Shown piece by piece: positions 37,701 through 45,774 of a DNA stretch of 64,000 nt (the stretch's first letter is position 1; each line of letters opens with the position of its first letter). The translations under genes and the position numbers were made by a program. The stretch is from Arenicellaceae bacterium (GTDB taxonomy: Bacteria; Pseudomonadota; Gammaproteobacteria; Arenicellales; Arenicellaceae): the NCBI GenBank assembly GCA_029246505.1, contig JAQWNC010000003.1, positions 124,001 through 188,000 of the forward strand. Reading direction: 5' to 3'. The notes beneath the pieces were generated by a model. That model had not been told where the DNA came from, searched no databases, and worked only from the letters and a program-made list of their open reading frames with translations.

Positions 37701-38257
37701 GTGAATCGCAAAGCGGCATGATTGATGAGGTAGGGTTTAGCCTGTATAGCGAGTTTCTCGACCAAGCCATTAATAGTTTGAAAAAATATAAGGATCGTCA
37801 TTACCAACTCGCAGATAAAGAAAGTCTGGAAGTGAATCTGCAAATTGCCGCCCGCTTCCCCGATGAATATATATCCGATGTACATATCCGGCTAACAATG
37901 TATAAGCAAATCTCTTCAGCGATGGACCACGAACAGCTTCAAAATATTGCCGCTGAAACTGTAGACCGCTTTGGACTAATGCCAGATGCGACTAAATCTC
38001 TGTTCACCATTAGCGAGCTTAAGCTACAAGCTCGCAAGCTTGATCTCAAAAAAATAGAAACTGGATCAAAAGGCGCAACATTTGAATTTTTGGAAAACCC
38101 GAAAATTAATCTTGACCGATTAATTCAGCTTATCGCCGAAGATCCGAAACAATATGGAATGAAAAACTCTAGTACATTTCAGGTTCGTCGCGACCTGGAA
38201 GACGCCGAGAGCAAGTTCGATCTCCTCAAAGAAATCTTTGTCACCTTGTCCGACTAA
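34739..38257 (+). CDS. mfd: Transcription-repair coupling factor Mfd
   Basis: An 1172-residue SF2 translocase that removes stalled RNA polymerase and recruits UvrA. The UvrB-like N-terminal region covers about residues 20-350. The CarD-like RNA-polymerase-interacting domain starts near 507 (GDPVVHDNHGVGRYRG). Walker A GDVGFGKTE lies near 656-664 and the DEEH box near 755, with TATPIPRTL, ESGIDVPTANT and QLRGRVGRS in the helicase core. The C-terminal TRG/D7 part has ASQDLEIRGAGELLGE. Length and start are normal. csiV lies a few genes downstream, a common association. Confidence 0.97.
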   Translation: MTSLSLKGHSPFQPVLPETPGSRVFWRHLHGSAQDIAIVEAAQHNSSNGAATLLVCPDATSIYHRAQSTRFYAVDSFEPKICLFPDTECLPYDRFSPHQDITSTRLLTLLELTQGFNGLLIAPASALLRRLPPQNHVKGSAFHLTIGQQLEITAFTNTLVDTGYYSVNQVMSPGEFAVRGGLVDVYPMGTETPFRIDLFDTEIENIRLFDTSTQRSGETISTIRLLPAREFPTHEQAISDFRQRFRARFEGDPQKSRAYRDLSNGIIPAGSECYLPLFFEHTVSLLDYLSDDTLIILDDGASEATEGTVNEIKERYDYALLDTEWPALKPEEIALTQQDWLDKLKPKKRVQLLTLNLDDQKKHVYEYLTNKPTEFNINVRSESPYGPLTKYLQTNAARVLLVAESIGRRETLNGLLQDHQLDASTVESWHDFLKGDARLNITSAPLEYGFRIEHTETSTAIDNDLGNHLEVITESQIYGERVLQKRRRSDRNKNPDVIIRSLAELKLGDPVVHDNHGVGRYRGLTTLTIDGLDNEYLTLEYANQDKLYIPVLSLEAVSRYVAGNPDTAPIHKLGSEAWLKAKKRAQEKAYDVAAELLEVQALRSSRQGHCFPNVDANYDTFAAGFSFEETPDQLQVIDDVISDMTQAKPMDRLVCGDVGFGKTEIAMRATYIAIAGQKQVVVVVPTTLLAQQHYDNFCDRFADWPVKVDLLSRFRIKSETLTALEGIATGTVDIAIGTHRLLQKDIRFKRLGLVIIDEEHRFGVRQKERLKQLRSEVDILTLTATPIPRTLNFALSGLRDISIIATPPRARLAVKTFVREWNEGMIKEACVREIRRGGQVYFLHNEVQTIEKIEAELNLLMPDVSIRHAHGQMRERELEGIMRDFYHQRFNILLCTTIIESGIDVPTANTIIINRADKFGLAQLHQLRGRVGRSHHQAFAYLLTPPLKQLTADAKKRLTAIEALDELGAGFALASQDLEIRGAGELLGESQSGMIDEVGFSLYSEFLDQAINSLKKYKDRHYQLADKESLEVNLQIAARFPDEYISDVHIRLTMYKQISSAMDHEQLQNIAAETVDRFGLMPDATKSLFTISELKLQARKLDLKKIETGSKGATFEFLENPKINLDRLIQLIAEDPKQYGMKNSSTFQVRRDLEDAESKFDLLKEIFVTLSD

Positions 38258-38297
38258 ACTGTCCAGCAAGAGATTGTAAAACAGGTTTCAATACAAC

Positions 38298-39020
38298 ATG
38301 GCAAACCAAAATGAGACCAACTATGTCGATAATATCTCAATAAAAATTATTCGAAGTAAACGGCGTCGGACCTTTGGAATTCAAATTAAGGAAGGCGACT
38401 TCATATTACGAGCACCCTCACGCGCGAGCCCTAGAAGCATAGAACATTCGCTGAATAGTTTTACACCGTGGATCCGACAAAAGCAGGCGATATTGGAAAC
38501 TGCAGAAAAAGCCCCAACCTACACGTACCAATTTGGAGAACAATTTCCCTGGCTCGACACAAAGCTCATACTGACAAGTACCGACAAACGCGACATGCCA
38601 AAGCTCACCAACAAAAATTTGCTAATTCACGTTCCCAGTACAGTGCATAACCAAATCGCCTATAAACACAAACGTGTAGTGCAGTTTTATAAACACGTTG
38701 GCCTTAAACACTTAACGGCACGGGTTAATTACTTCGCGGACATTGTCGGGCGCCGACCTCAAGACGTTAGAATCTATAGCTACAAACGGCGTTGGGGTAG
38801 TTGCTCAAGCCAACGAGTAATAACTTTTAATTGGTCGATTCTTTTAGCACCCACAAGTATTGTGGACTACGTAGTAGTTCACGAACTCGCGCATCTGATT
38901 CACTTTGACCACTCCAAGTCTTATTGGCAAGTTGTAGAACGAGTCTTGCCCAACTATAGAAATCAGCAAACATGGCTAAAGGAAAATGGCCACTTGCTGA
39001 GCATAACACCAAGCCATTGA
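38298..39020 (+). CDS. YgjP-like zinc metalloprotease-fold protein (DUF45/WLM-like)
   Basis: A 240-residue protein with the gluzincin motif HELAHLIHFDHSKSYW near residue 195, which supplies two His, the catalytic Glu and a third His. RRWGSCSSQRVITFNW lies upstream of it, the typical layout of the YgjP/UtpA group related to SprT. The N-terminal basic strand pair IKIIRSKRRRTFGIQI is also typical. The biological substrate is not known. It starts 41 bases after mfd and may be read through from it. Confidence 0.9.
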   Translation: MANQNETNYVDNISIKIIRSKRRRTFGIQIKEGDFILRAPSRASPRSIEHSLNSFTPWIRQKQAILETAEKAPTYTYQFGEQFPWLDTKLILTSTDKRDMPKLTNKNLLIHVPSTVHNQIAYKHKRVVQFYKHVGLKHLTARVNYFADIVGRRPQDVRIYSYKRRWGSCSSQRVITFNWSILLAPTSIVDYVVVHELAHLIHFDHSKSYWQVVERVLPNYRNQQTWLKENGHLLSITPSH

Positions 39021-39038
39021 AACTAGACTGTAATAAAT

Positions 39039-39376
39039 CTAATCGTTTCCACCTGACAGAAGTGACTTCAACGCGACAACCAATAACGCCGGTCCAACGA
39101 ATACCGTAACATTACTAGCAATTACCATCACGTAAGCGCTAGCCTCTGGCAACACGGACAACGAGCCCGCAGATTCCGATAACGCTATACCTGCGATCAA
39201 AAAAGTATTGCTTTTGCTACCGCTGACGTTAAGAAACCCAACGATCAAACCCAGAACCGCGAGAATTAACGGAACCTGTGGGGCGCTAACCCCACAATAG
39301 CTATCATTACACCCAATATAAATGCCAATCGACCTATGTTTTCCAGATCTTCTTCTCCGGTATTTAAGTTATTCAA
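39039..39376 (-). pseudogene. Frameshifted small membrane protein gene
   Basis: On the minus strand a TTG at 39376 starts a frame with ENIGRLAFILGVMIAIVGLAP, which stops at about 39268. The next frame continues with VPLILAVLGLIVGFLNVSG, IALSESAGSLSVLP and NVTVFVGPALLVVALKSLL, ending at 39039. Together they make one four-helix protein of about 110 residues that I recognise as a widespread unnamed family. Removing two bases near 39275, in the CCCCACAGG stretch, would restore the frame. It lies 17 bases downstream of def on the same strand. Confidence 0.7.
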
Positions 39377-39393
39377 TCTGAACGTTCACGTCG

Positions 39394-39915
39394 CTAAATA
39401 TCTTCAGCGGCTAACTCTTCTTCAAAACCAAACAGGCTCATATCCTGAATACGCGAGGGATATAGTATTCCATCAAGATGATCACACTCGTGTTGCACAA
39501 CTACCGCGTGAAAGCCTTGCACCTCGCACTCTATCAACTTTCCAAATTGATCAAATCCACGATAAATAATATGAGAGGGACGCTCCACATAGCCGCGCAT
39601 GCCAGGAACGCTCAAACAACCTTCCCACATACCTTGCATGGAGTCTCCGAGTACCTCAATTTCCGGATTTATCAATACCGTCTCTGGAACAGATTCCGCG
39701 TCAGCGTATCGACTATTCTCCTGCACCCCAAATATAACCACCCGCTGTAACACACCAACCTGCGGAGCGGCTAACCCAGCACCGTTTTCCGCTACCATAG
39801 TATCGAATAAGTCAGACACCAAGCCGTGCAAAGCTTCAGTGTCGAAATCAACCACATCGATTGCTCGCTCCAGAAGCGCAGGATTACCGATTCGAAGGAC
39901 TTCCCTTACAGCCAT
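39394..39915 (-). CDS. def: Peptide deformylase
   Basis: A 173-residue metalloenzyme removing the N-formyl group from nascent proteins. The three signature motifs are GAGLAAPQVG (45-54), EGCLSVPG (98-105, metal ligand Cys100) and QHECDHLDG (141-149, ligands His142 and His146 with Glu143). The sequence MWEGCLSVPGMRGYVER is like the second-copy deformylases of Pseudomonas relatives. No fmt gene adjoins it, so a second def gene near fmt may exist elsewhere. Confidence 0.96.
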   Translation of the reverse strand: MAVREVLRIGNPALLERAIDVVDFDTEALHGLVSDLFDTMVAENGAGLAAPQVGVLQRVVIFGVQENSRYADAESVPETVLINPEIEVLGDSMQGMWEGCLSVPGMRGYVERPSHIIYRGFDQFGKLIECEVQGFHAVVVQHECDHLDGILYPSRIQDMSLFGFEEELAAEDI

Positions 39916-40001
39916 TTATATATCTCCATAGACCATTAATTTAATAAGCGTTGCAATTAAACCTGATAACATTTACTTAACGCAATCAAATTTATTTAGC
40001 G

Positions 40002-41066
40002 ATGCTTTCCGGCCCATATATCAAACCGTGGTTCTTCAGATTTACTCTGCTTATTTTTCTGCCTATGTTGGCTTTAGCGCAAAATACAGCTCAAGTGAAC
40101 GCAGAAATTGAACCACAAACACTAACAATTGACCAACTTCCACCAATTTCGAATGATCCATTAGGTGAAGTCTCTGAGACTATTCCAGAACCACACCGAG
40201 GTTACCTGATTGAGCTCATCGTGTTTGAAAACACCCAACACATAGAATTGGGAAAGCAAGATAATAATGACTATAGCTTACCTGACGATCGACCTACCAA
40301 CCGGGAAATTATTTACCCGGCTATTCCTGACGAGTTATTTAGCCATATAGAACGCCTGCAACTAAACACTCTATACCAACCAATTGCGTACACAACTTGG
40401 CGACAAATATCGGAGCCACGTGTTGATAGCCCACGCTTTCAATTAAATGAAATTGCACCGAGTCTCAGTGGGACCGTAATGATCTACGACAACGTCATCC
40501 TGCTAACTGAGCTAGAGGTTGAATATAATCCAGCACTAGGTACTGCGGCTGCCAATATGAGTATTCTCGAGATCCCTAAACAAAAACCGGTTTTAGTGAA
40601 TGACTCTTCGTTGAATAACTATCGTGCAGCTAGTAATCGTGAGATCGTACCGATCAAAAATGGGGTTTTAACTACTGAAAATGAAAATGTTGGTTCCAAC
40701 AGTATAATTGATCTATCTGGGAACCCAATTCTTATAACTGCACAACCCCCCTACACTGGTGATTTTTATCCAATACCTTTCAGCACAGCACAATCCTATA
40801 TTTATCGCCGTGTCAGCCATGAAAGCGCCCGTTACCTGATCAACGAAAAGCGTCGCGTTAAGTTTGAAGAAACGCACTACTTTGATCACCCAGCCTTCGG
40901 CATCCTGTTGCGGGTTATTCGAACGGAAATACCGGTAAGCGAGTACAACCTCTCAGCGGTAGAAGCTTTTGGGATCCCACCATTTTCTACTGCACCATCT
41001 GTGACCAATGACCCGATCGACGCTCTAGATCCAAGGCCCGTAAACCCGGGCGCGGAACTATTCTAA
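40002..41066 (+). CDS. csiV: CsiV family exported protein
   Basis: A 354-residue protein with an N-terminal signal (RFTLLIFLPMLALAQ) and a long exported region. The segments RGYLIELIVFEN, LNTLYQPIAYTTWRQ and YIYRRVSHESARYLINEKRRVKFEETHYFDHPAFG form the CsiV pattern: a three-strand start and a C-terminal motif describing outer-membrane-facing beta structure. CsiV of E. coli or Vibrio type is described as a peptidoglycan-binding protein, and its gene commonly lies near mfd, as here. The internal Glu/Pro-rich stretch is variable. It converges with the SDR gene with only 3 bases between stops. Confidence 0.75.
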   Translation: MLSGPYIKPWFFRFTLLIFLPMLALAQNTAQVNAEIEPQTLTIDQLPPISNDPLGEVSETIPEPHRGYLIELIVFENTQHIELGKQDNNDYSLPDDRPTNREIIYPAIPDELFSHIERLQLNTLYQPIAYTTWRQISEPRVDSPRFQLNEIAPSLSGTVMIYDNVILLTELEVEYNPALGTAAANMSILEIPKQKPVLVNDSSLNNYRAASNREIVPIKNGVLTTENENVGSNSIIDLSGNPILITAQPPYTGDFYPIPFSTAQSYIYRRVSHESARYLINEKRRVKFEETHYFDHPAFGILLRVIRTEIPVSEYNLSAVEAFGIPPFSTAPSVTNDPIDALDPRPVNPGAELF

Positions 41067-41069
41067 GCG

Positions 41070-41945
41070 CTATACCAACAAGCTCTCCAAGTCTCGTTCG
41101 GCCTGCTCCAAAAAGGTGCTAGGCGTATAGTTAAAGTCAGTAATCGCTGGAGTATTATCATAGGCTAAATCTGAATTCATTCTGTCAGCCATTTCAGCAG
41201 TATAGGCAAATCGACCCGTAAGGGCCGCCAACCGCAATACACCGCGATAAACCGGCACCGGGAGACTAATTACTCTCGCCGGCTTATTCAGAGCTTCAAA
41301 TATTCTAGACAACATTTTTCGATAGGTAACTGTTTCCGCACCGGCAAGTGTATAAATATTGCTATAGGTCGCGGCCTGATCCAATGCCTTAAATATAGCG
41401 TCAACCAAATCTAATGTGTGAACGGGTTGCCGAAGGCCATCAGCATTTCCCGCAACCACGACAATACCCCAACGACTAATAAAACGAGCTAATCTAGAAA
41501 CGTTCTCGTCCAAACCAAAACCATAAATCATACTTGGGCGAAAAATCGTAAACGCGATCCCAAGTCGATCACATTGTGAAGCAGTATTCCGTTCCGCCTC
41601 ATCGAGCAAACGCACCAATTCTTGCTCAATTGGGTCTTGAGTGTTTTTTTTAGACAACACACTACTGGAACTAAATACTATCAAACGCCTCAACCCGAGG
41701 TTCGCCAGAGATTGTAAATGCCGAGGCAGCAACCAAATGGGCGCACAGTGAACCATCGTGTCTATCGACTCAATAGCTGCTATGGGTGTAAGTTCTTCAT
41801 ACTCCATGTCCCACTTTAATCCCTCTTCAGTAGCACAAGCATTCCTGCTAACTGCAACGACATGACAGCCACGGCGTTTAAACTCTTCACACAGCGGGTA
41901 CCCAACCACCCCTCGAGCCCCACTAACTAAAGTGACTTTGCTCAA
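41070..41945 (-). CDS. NAD(P)-dependent epimerase/dehydratase (extended SDR)
   Basis: A protein of about 291 residues with Rossmann start VTLVSGARGVVGYPLCEEF, FSSSSVL and FRPSMIYGFG, the order of extended SDR sugar epimerases and reductases. The catalytic YxxxK is not obvious after FSSSSVL, so activity is uncertain. TTG at 41945 is preferred: it overlaps the preceding stop (TTGA) and places the Rossmann strand at residue 2. An ATG at 41969 would add 8 residues inside the upstream gene. It is the last gene of the polysaccharide cluster and may modify a nucleotide sugar or lipid-linked sugar. Confidence 0.8.
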   Translation of the reverse strand: MSKVTLVSGARGVVGYPLCEEFKRRGCHVVAVSRNACATEEGLKWDMEYEELTPIAAIESIDTMVHCAPIWLLPRHLQSLANLGLRRLIVFSSSSVLSKKNTQDPIEQELVRLLDEAERNTASQCDRLGIAFTIFRPSMIYGFGLDENVSRLARFISRWGIVVVAGNADGLRQPVHTLDLVDAIFKALDQAATYSNIYTLAGAETVTYRKMLSRIFEALNKPARVISLPVPVYRGVLRLAALTGRFAYTAEMADRMNSDLAYDNTPAITDFNYTPSTFLEQAERDLESLLV

Positions 41946-42817
41946 AACACTTTCTTCACAATCGCCCATAAAGCGCGCGGCAAATAAAGCAAATAAATAC
42001 CCAACCGGATTAATCCACGCACCAGTAGGTTATATTTTTTACCTTCAAATTTACAAAAGAACCGATCCATACCCCGGTGCAGATACCACAACACGCGGAC
42101 TGGCCTTGCTCGGCTACTAACCCCTTTTTCGTGCATTAACTGAGCAGTTCCGACCCACGCAACTTTGTAGCCCGACAGCCAAAACCGTTTGCACCAATCG
42201 AGATCTTCACAGTGCATGAAATATCCCTCATCCAGTATTCCAACCTCTTCGATCGCTGAACTTCTAGCAACCATAAAAGCTCCAGATATAGCATCTACGT
42301 ATTCAATTTTTGAGTCATTCAAACTGAGTTGCTGTGGTTCTTCACCCCGATCAAAATCACTATTAAACAGCCGTCCTAAGCCAAGCAAACGCAACAAAGC
42401 TTGTAATAAAGTAGGGAAATCTCGCTTAGACGTTTTTTGATCACTACCGTCAGCATTTAAGATGCGCCCACCAGCGAGGCCAATTTTGGCATCTTCAAGC
42501 ATCCTCTCCGATATTAACTCCCATATCGATGACTCCAACTCACAATCTGGATTCATTAAAACTATAAATTCAGTATTCAGATTTTTTAGGATCTGATTAT
42601 TCGCCGCCGCAAAACCAACATTCTCGGTATTTTGAATAATATTTAGCCGGGCATCCAAAACCGAAACACGTAACTCCTTGATGCTATTGTCGCTAGAAGC
42701 ATTATCCACGACGGTTATTAACCCGGGAATGCAATCAAGCGCAGAACGAACCGCCCGTAGTAACCACTCCCCAGAGTTAAAGTTAACTATTACCGTTTGA
42801 ACAGAAGGGCCAACCAT
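41942..42817 (-). CDS. Glycosyltransferase family 2 (WbbL-like rhamnosyltransferase type)
   Basis: A protein of about 291 residues with a GT-A fold. VIVNFNSGEWLLRAV starts the donor site, followed by VVDNASSDNS, LMNPDCELE in place of the DxD, GAFMVARSSAIEEVG and the acceptor region EDLDWCKRFW. This is the WbbL type, which adds rhamnose in several O-antigens. ATG at 42817 lies just after the upstream stop; a TTG at 42829 is also possible. It is coupled to the genes on both sides by overlap. Donor and acceptor are not determined. Confidence 0.88.
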   Translation of the reverse strand: MVGPSVQTVIVNFNSGEWLLRAVRSALDCIPGLITVVDNASSDNSIKELRVSVLDARLNIIQNTENVGFAAANNQILKNLNTEFIVLMNPDCELESSIWELISERMLEDAKIGLAGGRILNADGSDQKTSKRDFPTLLQALLRLLGLGRLFNSDFDRGEEPQQLSLNDSKIEYVDAISGAFMVARSSAIEEVGILDEGYFMHCEDLDWCKRFWLSGYKVAWVGTAQLMHEKGVSSRARPVRVLWYLHRGMDRFFCKFEGKKYNLLVRGLIRLGIYLLYLPRALWAIVKKVF

Positions 42818-42818
42818 T

Positions 42819-43757
42819 CTAGTGATCAACTTTTAAAGCTGTACTTGGTGGATTAATTTCCCGCCCTGTTTTACCCTGCAGTCCATCACGGATTCCCACC
42901 AAAATCATTTTTAAATTTTGAAATCTTGGAGCGCAAAACACCGTGTATAAAAGGCCAATGCCAACGAGCCTCCAGACATCGTTAATGATCCAGTTAATCG
43001 GTGCATACGAGCGCCGATACAATAAAACACTGTTTCGAAAAATATAATAATAACGAAATGGTCGATGCTGCGGCACATGCCTAGTGCGTCCTACCCAAAC
43101 TTTCAGGGTACGTTCTCCCAAACCGTGCTCCATTAATGCACGACATTCACCATATGCATGAAAACCCGAATGCGCAGCCCTTAAAAACCAGTCAGTATCG
43201 ACATGGTCAATAAACAGCCGCTCATCCATTTCGCCAACCCCGTCAATCGTAGACATCGGAATTAGCGAACCCGATGAAATAAGAAAATCTGCAGGGACCA
43301 AGGTTTCTCCGATTTCGCACTCGGAACAATATTGTCGTTTGAAGCGTAACCATCCAAAACGCACAAAGAAGGACTCATTATCTTCTTCAGAGCCAAAGTA
43401 GCAAGCACCCACCGCACTGACCATCTTTCCTTTAGCCATAAGTGTCGACAAGCTATCGGTCAAATTTTGGACCATATCGTGGGCTGGCACACTATCTTGA
43501 TCCATCAAGAGAACCGCTTGTGCATCAAACTTTCTAGCTTGCACGATACCTTGATTATGCGCATGCGCTATACCAAAGTTTGTTTCAAGCAGATGCAGAT
43601 GAATCAAGTCAGAGGCAAACAAAAAAATCGCCTCTTTGTTTGAAGAGCCGTTATCCACAACTACTATATTGGGAACTTGCAAGCTCAAAGACGCAAGTAA
43701 ACGAGCCAAAACTTCAATGTTTGGATTATAAGTAACGACGATAGCGCAAACTTTCAC
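42819..43757 (-). CDS. Glycosyltransferase family 2 (rhamnosyltransferase RfbF-like)
   Basis: A 312-residue GT-A enzyme. The N-terminus CAIVVTYNPNIEVLARLL, VVDNGSSNK, LLMDQDS for the metal site, SGSLIPMSTIDGVG and DHVDTDWFLRA follow the rhamnosyltransferase (RfbF/RfbN) pattern. The C-terminal part (RYYYIFRNSVLLYRR) is amphipathic and probably contacts the membrane. The rfbA and rfbB genes of this cluster could supply the dTDP-sugar pathway it needs. The specific linkage is unknown. Confidence 0.88.
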   Translation of the reverse strand: MKVCAIVVTYNPNIEVLARLLASLSLQVPNIVVVDNGSSNKEAIFLFASDLIHLHLLETNFGIAHAHNQGIVQARKFDAQAVLLMDQDSVPAHDMVQNLTDSLSTLMAKGKMVSAVGACYFGSEEDNESFFVRFGWLRFKRQYCSECEIGETLVPADFLISSGSLIPMSTIDGVGEMDERLFIDHVDTDWFLRAAHSGFHAYGECRALMEHGLGERTLKVWVGRTRHVPQHRPFRYYYIFRNSVLLYRRSYAPINWIINDVWRLVGIGLLYTVFCAPRFQNLKMILVGIRDGLQGKTGREINPPSTALKVDH

Positions 43758-43802
43758 GGTTAGCTTTCTATCAGCAACTCGTTTTGAAAATGATTGTTTA
43801 CC

Positions 43803-44798
43803 TTAATTTGGATTGTTCTCAAAACCTATCTTCGACCGAACGTGATAAATCGGCTTGTCCTGACTTTCATAGTAGGTACGAATCTGAAGCTCGCCGAGCA
43901 GACCAAATATAATGAATTGCACACCCAACAAAAATAGTACCAATGCGAACAGTAGCAGCGGACGCTCACTGAGCGACATGCCTAAAAATAGTCGGCCGAA
44001 TGCCAGGTAAGCTGCAATCAAAAATCCCGTAGATCCACAAATTAAGCCCGGTATCCCAAAAAAATGAATCGGCCTACCGGAATAACTCAATAGAAACTTA
44101 ACCGTTATCAAATCCAGTATCACGCGAAAAACTCTAGATAATCCGTATTTTGACTCACCCGCTGTACGAGCACGATGATTTACTGCAACCTCGGCAATAC
44201 GCACCCCCATAAAACTCGCGACCGCAGGTATAAAACGATGCAGTTCCCCGTACAAGGTAATGCCTTTGGCGACATCTTTACGCATTGCCTTCAACGTACA
44301 GCCATAATCGTGCAAGCTGACATCGGTGATTTTTGATATTAATTTATTTGCTAATAACGATGGGAGTTTTCGCGACCAGTAAGTGTCCTGACGATCCCTC
44401 CGCCAGCCACAAACTAGATCAAACCCCTCATCAATCTTTTGCAGTAACAACGGTATATCTTCAGGGTCGTTCTGCCTATCAGCATCCATAGTAATCACTA
44501 CATCGCCCTGTGAAAAGTCCAACCCCGCCGCCATTGCCGCCGTCTGCCCAAAGTTACGTCGAAACTCTACAACCTTAATTCGAGGATTCCTTTCATGCTC
44601 CTTAGACAAAAGCGCCACCCCACCATCAGAACTGCCATCGTCAACGAATATTAGCTCATAAATTTTTCCTTGCTCAAGTAATGGGGCAAAACTAGCCTCT
44701 AATTCTTCAACCAGGGGTTGTAGGTTTTCTTGCTCGTTTAAGAATGGTATGACAACTGAAATATCCATAGATATATTTTCGCTTAAAGTATTTGGCAT
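43803..44798 (-). CDS. Glycosyltransferase family 2, DPM1/ArnC-like with two membrane helices
   Basis: A 331-residue polyprenyl-phosphate glycosyltransferase type. ISVVIPFLNEQENL, FVDDGSSDGG, VITMDADRQNDPED (DxD) and GWRRDRQDTYWSRK lie in the catalytic half; two membrane helices occupy about residues 235-310. Such enzymes place a sugar on undecaprenyl phosphate at the inner membrane for later transfer in the periplasm. ATG at 44798 has AGG 8 bases away; the internal ATG at 44768 has no ribosome site. It may supply a side-branch sugar or a modification for the polymer. Confidence 0.88.
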   Translation of the reverse strand: MPNTLSENISMDISVVIPFLNEQENLQPLVEELEASFAPLLEQGKIYELIFVDDGSSDGGVALLSKEHERNPRIKVVEFRRNFGQTAAMAAGLDFSQGDVVITMDADRQNDPEDIPLLLQKIDEGFDLVCGWRRDRQDTYWSRKLPSLLANKLISKITDVSLHDYGCTLKAMRKDVAKGITLYGELHRFIPAVASFMGVRIAEVAVNHRARTAGESKYGLSRVFRVILDLITVKFLLSYSGRPIHFFGIPGLICGSTGFLIAAYLAFGRLFLGMSLSERPLLLFALVLFLLGVQFIIFGLLGELQIRTYYESQDKPIYHVRSKIGFENNPN

Positions 44799-44815
44799 CT
44801 ATCGCCTAGAGTTTA

Positions 44816-45774
44816 TCATTGGCTAATCAATTGCAGGTAGTCATCCGCCAGTTCAGCAACTTGGTCTTCTAGTGAGGTGATTCTCGCTTGACTGGCCGCG
44901 ATATCAGGGGTGTTCGTTAAATAGTAACTCGATTTCTCATTTAATTTATTAAGAATTTTGGCCAAGCCAGCATCGTCACGCATGGGGTAAATAAAACCAG
45001 TTTTTTTCGAAATCACATCCTCTGCCATTCCACCTGCATCTGCTGCCACCACCCAAATACCGCGTAATGCAGCTTCACGAGTGACCAAACCAAAACTTTC
45101 TGGCCACACGGATGGCGCTACAAGCACATCGATTGACATATAAAAACCGTCCATCGCATCCGGCGTTTGGCGACCCCAAGTAAACACATTTGATTCACCC
45201 CACTTACCTACAGCTTTAACATTGGAGCGTTCTTCGTCTATATCGATAACATGACACTCAAGTTGTGAACACTGCGCCTCTTGCAGAACTCGCTTAAGCT
45301 GATAGTAACCCTTATGGTCACAGATTCCACCTACATAGCCTAAGCGTAGTTTACCGCTAGCAGACTTACTTCTATTCACTGGCGCTACGTGGGGCAAACC
45401 ATTCTTGTTAACGGCTATATTCTTGAAACCGTTTTGTCGGTAAAGAGTGGCTTGATATTCCGACACTGCATATATTTTTTCTGCGCCTACCAACAAGCCA
45501 GATAAGTATTTAGATCGTTTAACAGCAGCCTCTGTATTCGAGGATGTTTGCTGCACAACTAGCGGGTTCAACTGATTGAAATCAACTAAATTTGTATTTT
45601 TATCGAGTAAAAACTGATGCTCAGAAATCCACCAAGCATCATGGACAGTCACTACATATGGAATAGAAAGTGACGCCGCGCTTTCGAGTAGAGTACCCGT
45701 CAGGCGTTGAACACAGTGCAAATGGATAATATCTGGTTTGAAGTACGCTAAGTACTCATCAAAAAAGTCCTTTA
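44816..45774 (-). pseudogene. C-terminal half of a frameshifted glycosyltransferase family 4 domain
   Basis: This frame gives the rest of a GT4 domain whose first part lies in the upstream frame: KPDIIHLHCVQRLTGTLLE, then VTVHDAWWISEH, LRLGYVGGICDHKGY, APSVWPESFGLVTREAA and DAGGMAEDV, the donor-binding C-terminal Rossmann fold. No proper start exists; a TTG near 45721 lies inside the conserved IHLHC block. The sequence runs open upstream to about 45774, where the previous frame stops. One missing T in TATTAAAGG at about 45772-45776 would join the two pieces into a single protein of about 865 residues. Confidence 0.8.
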
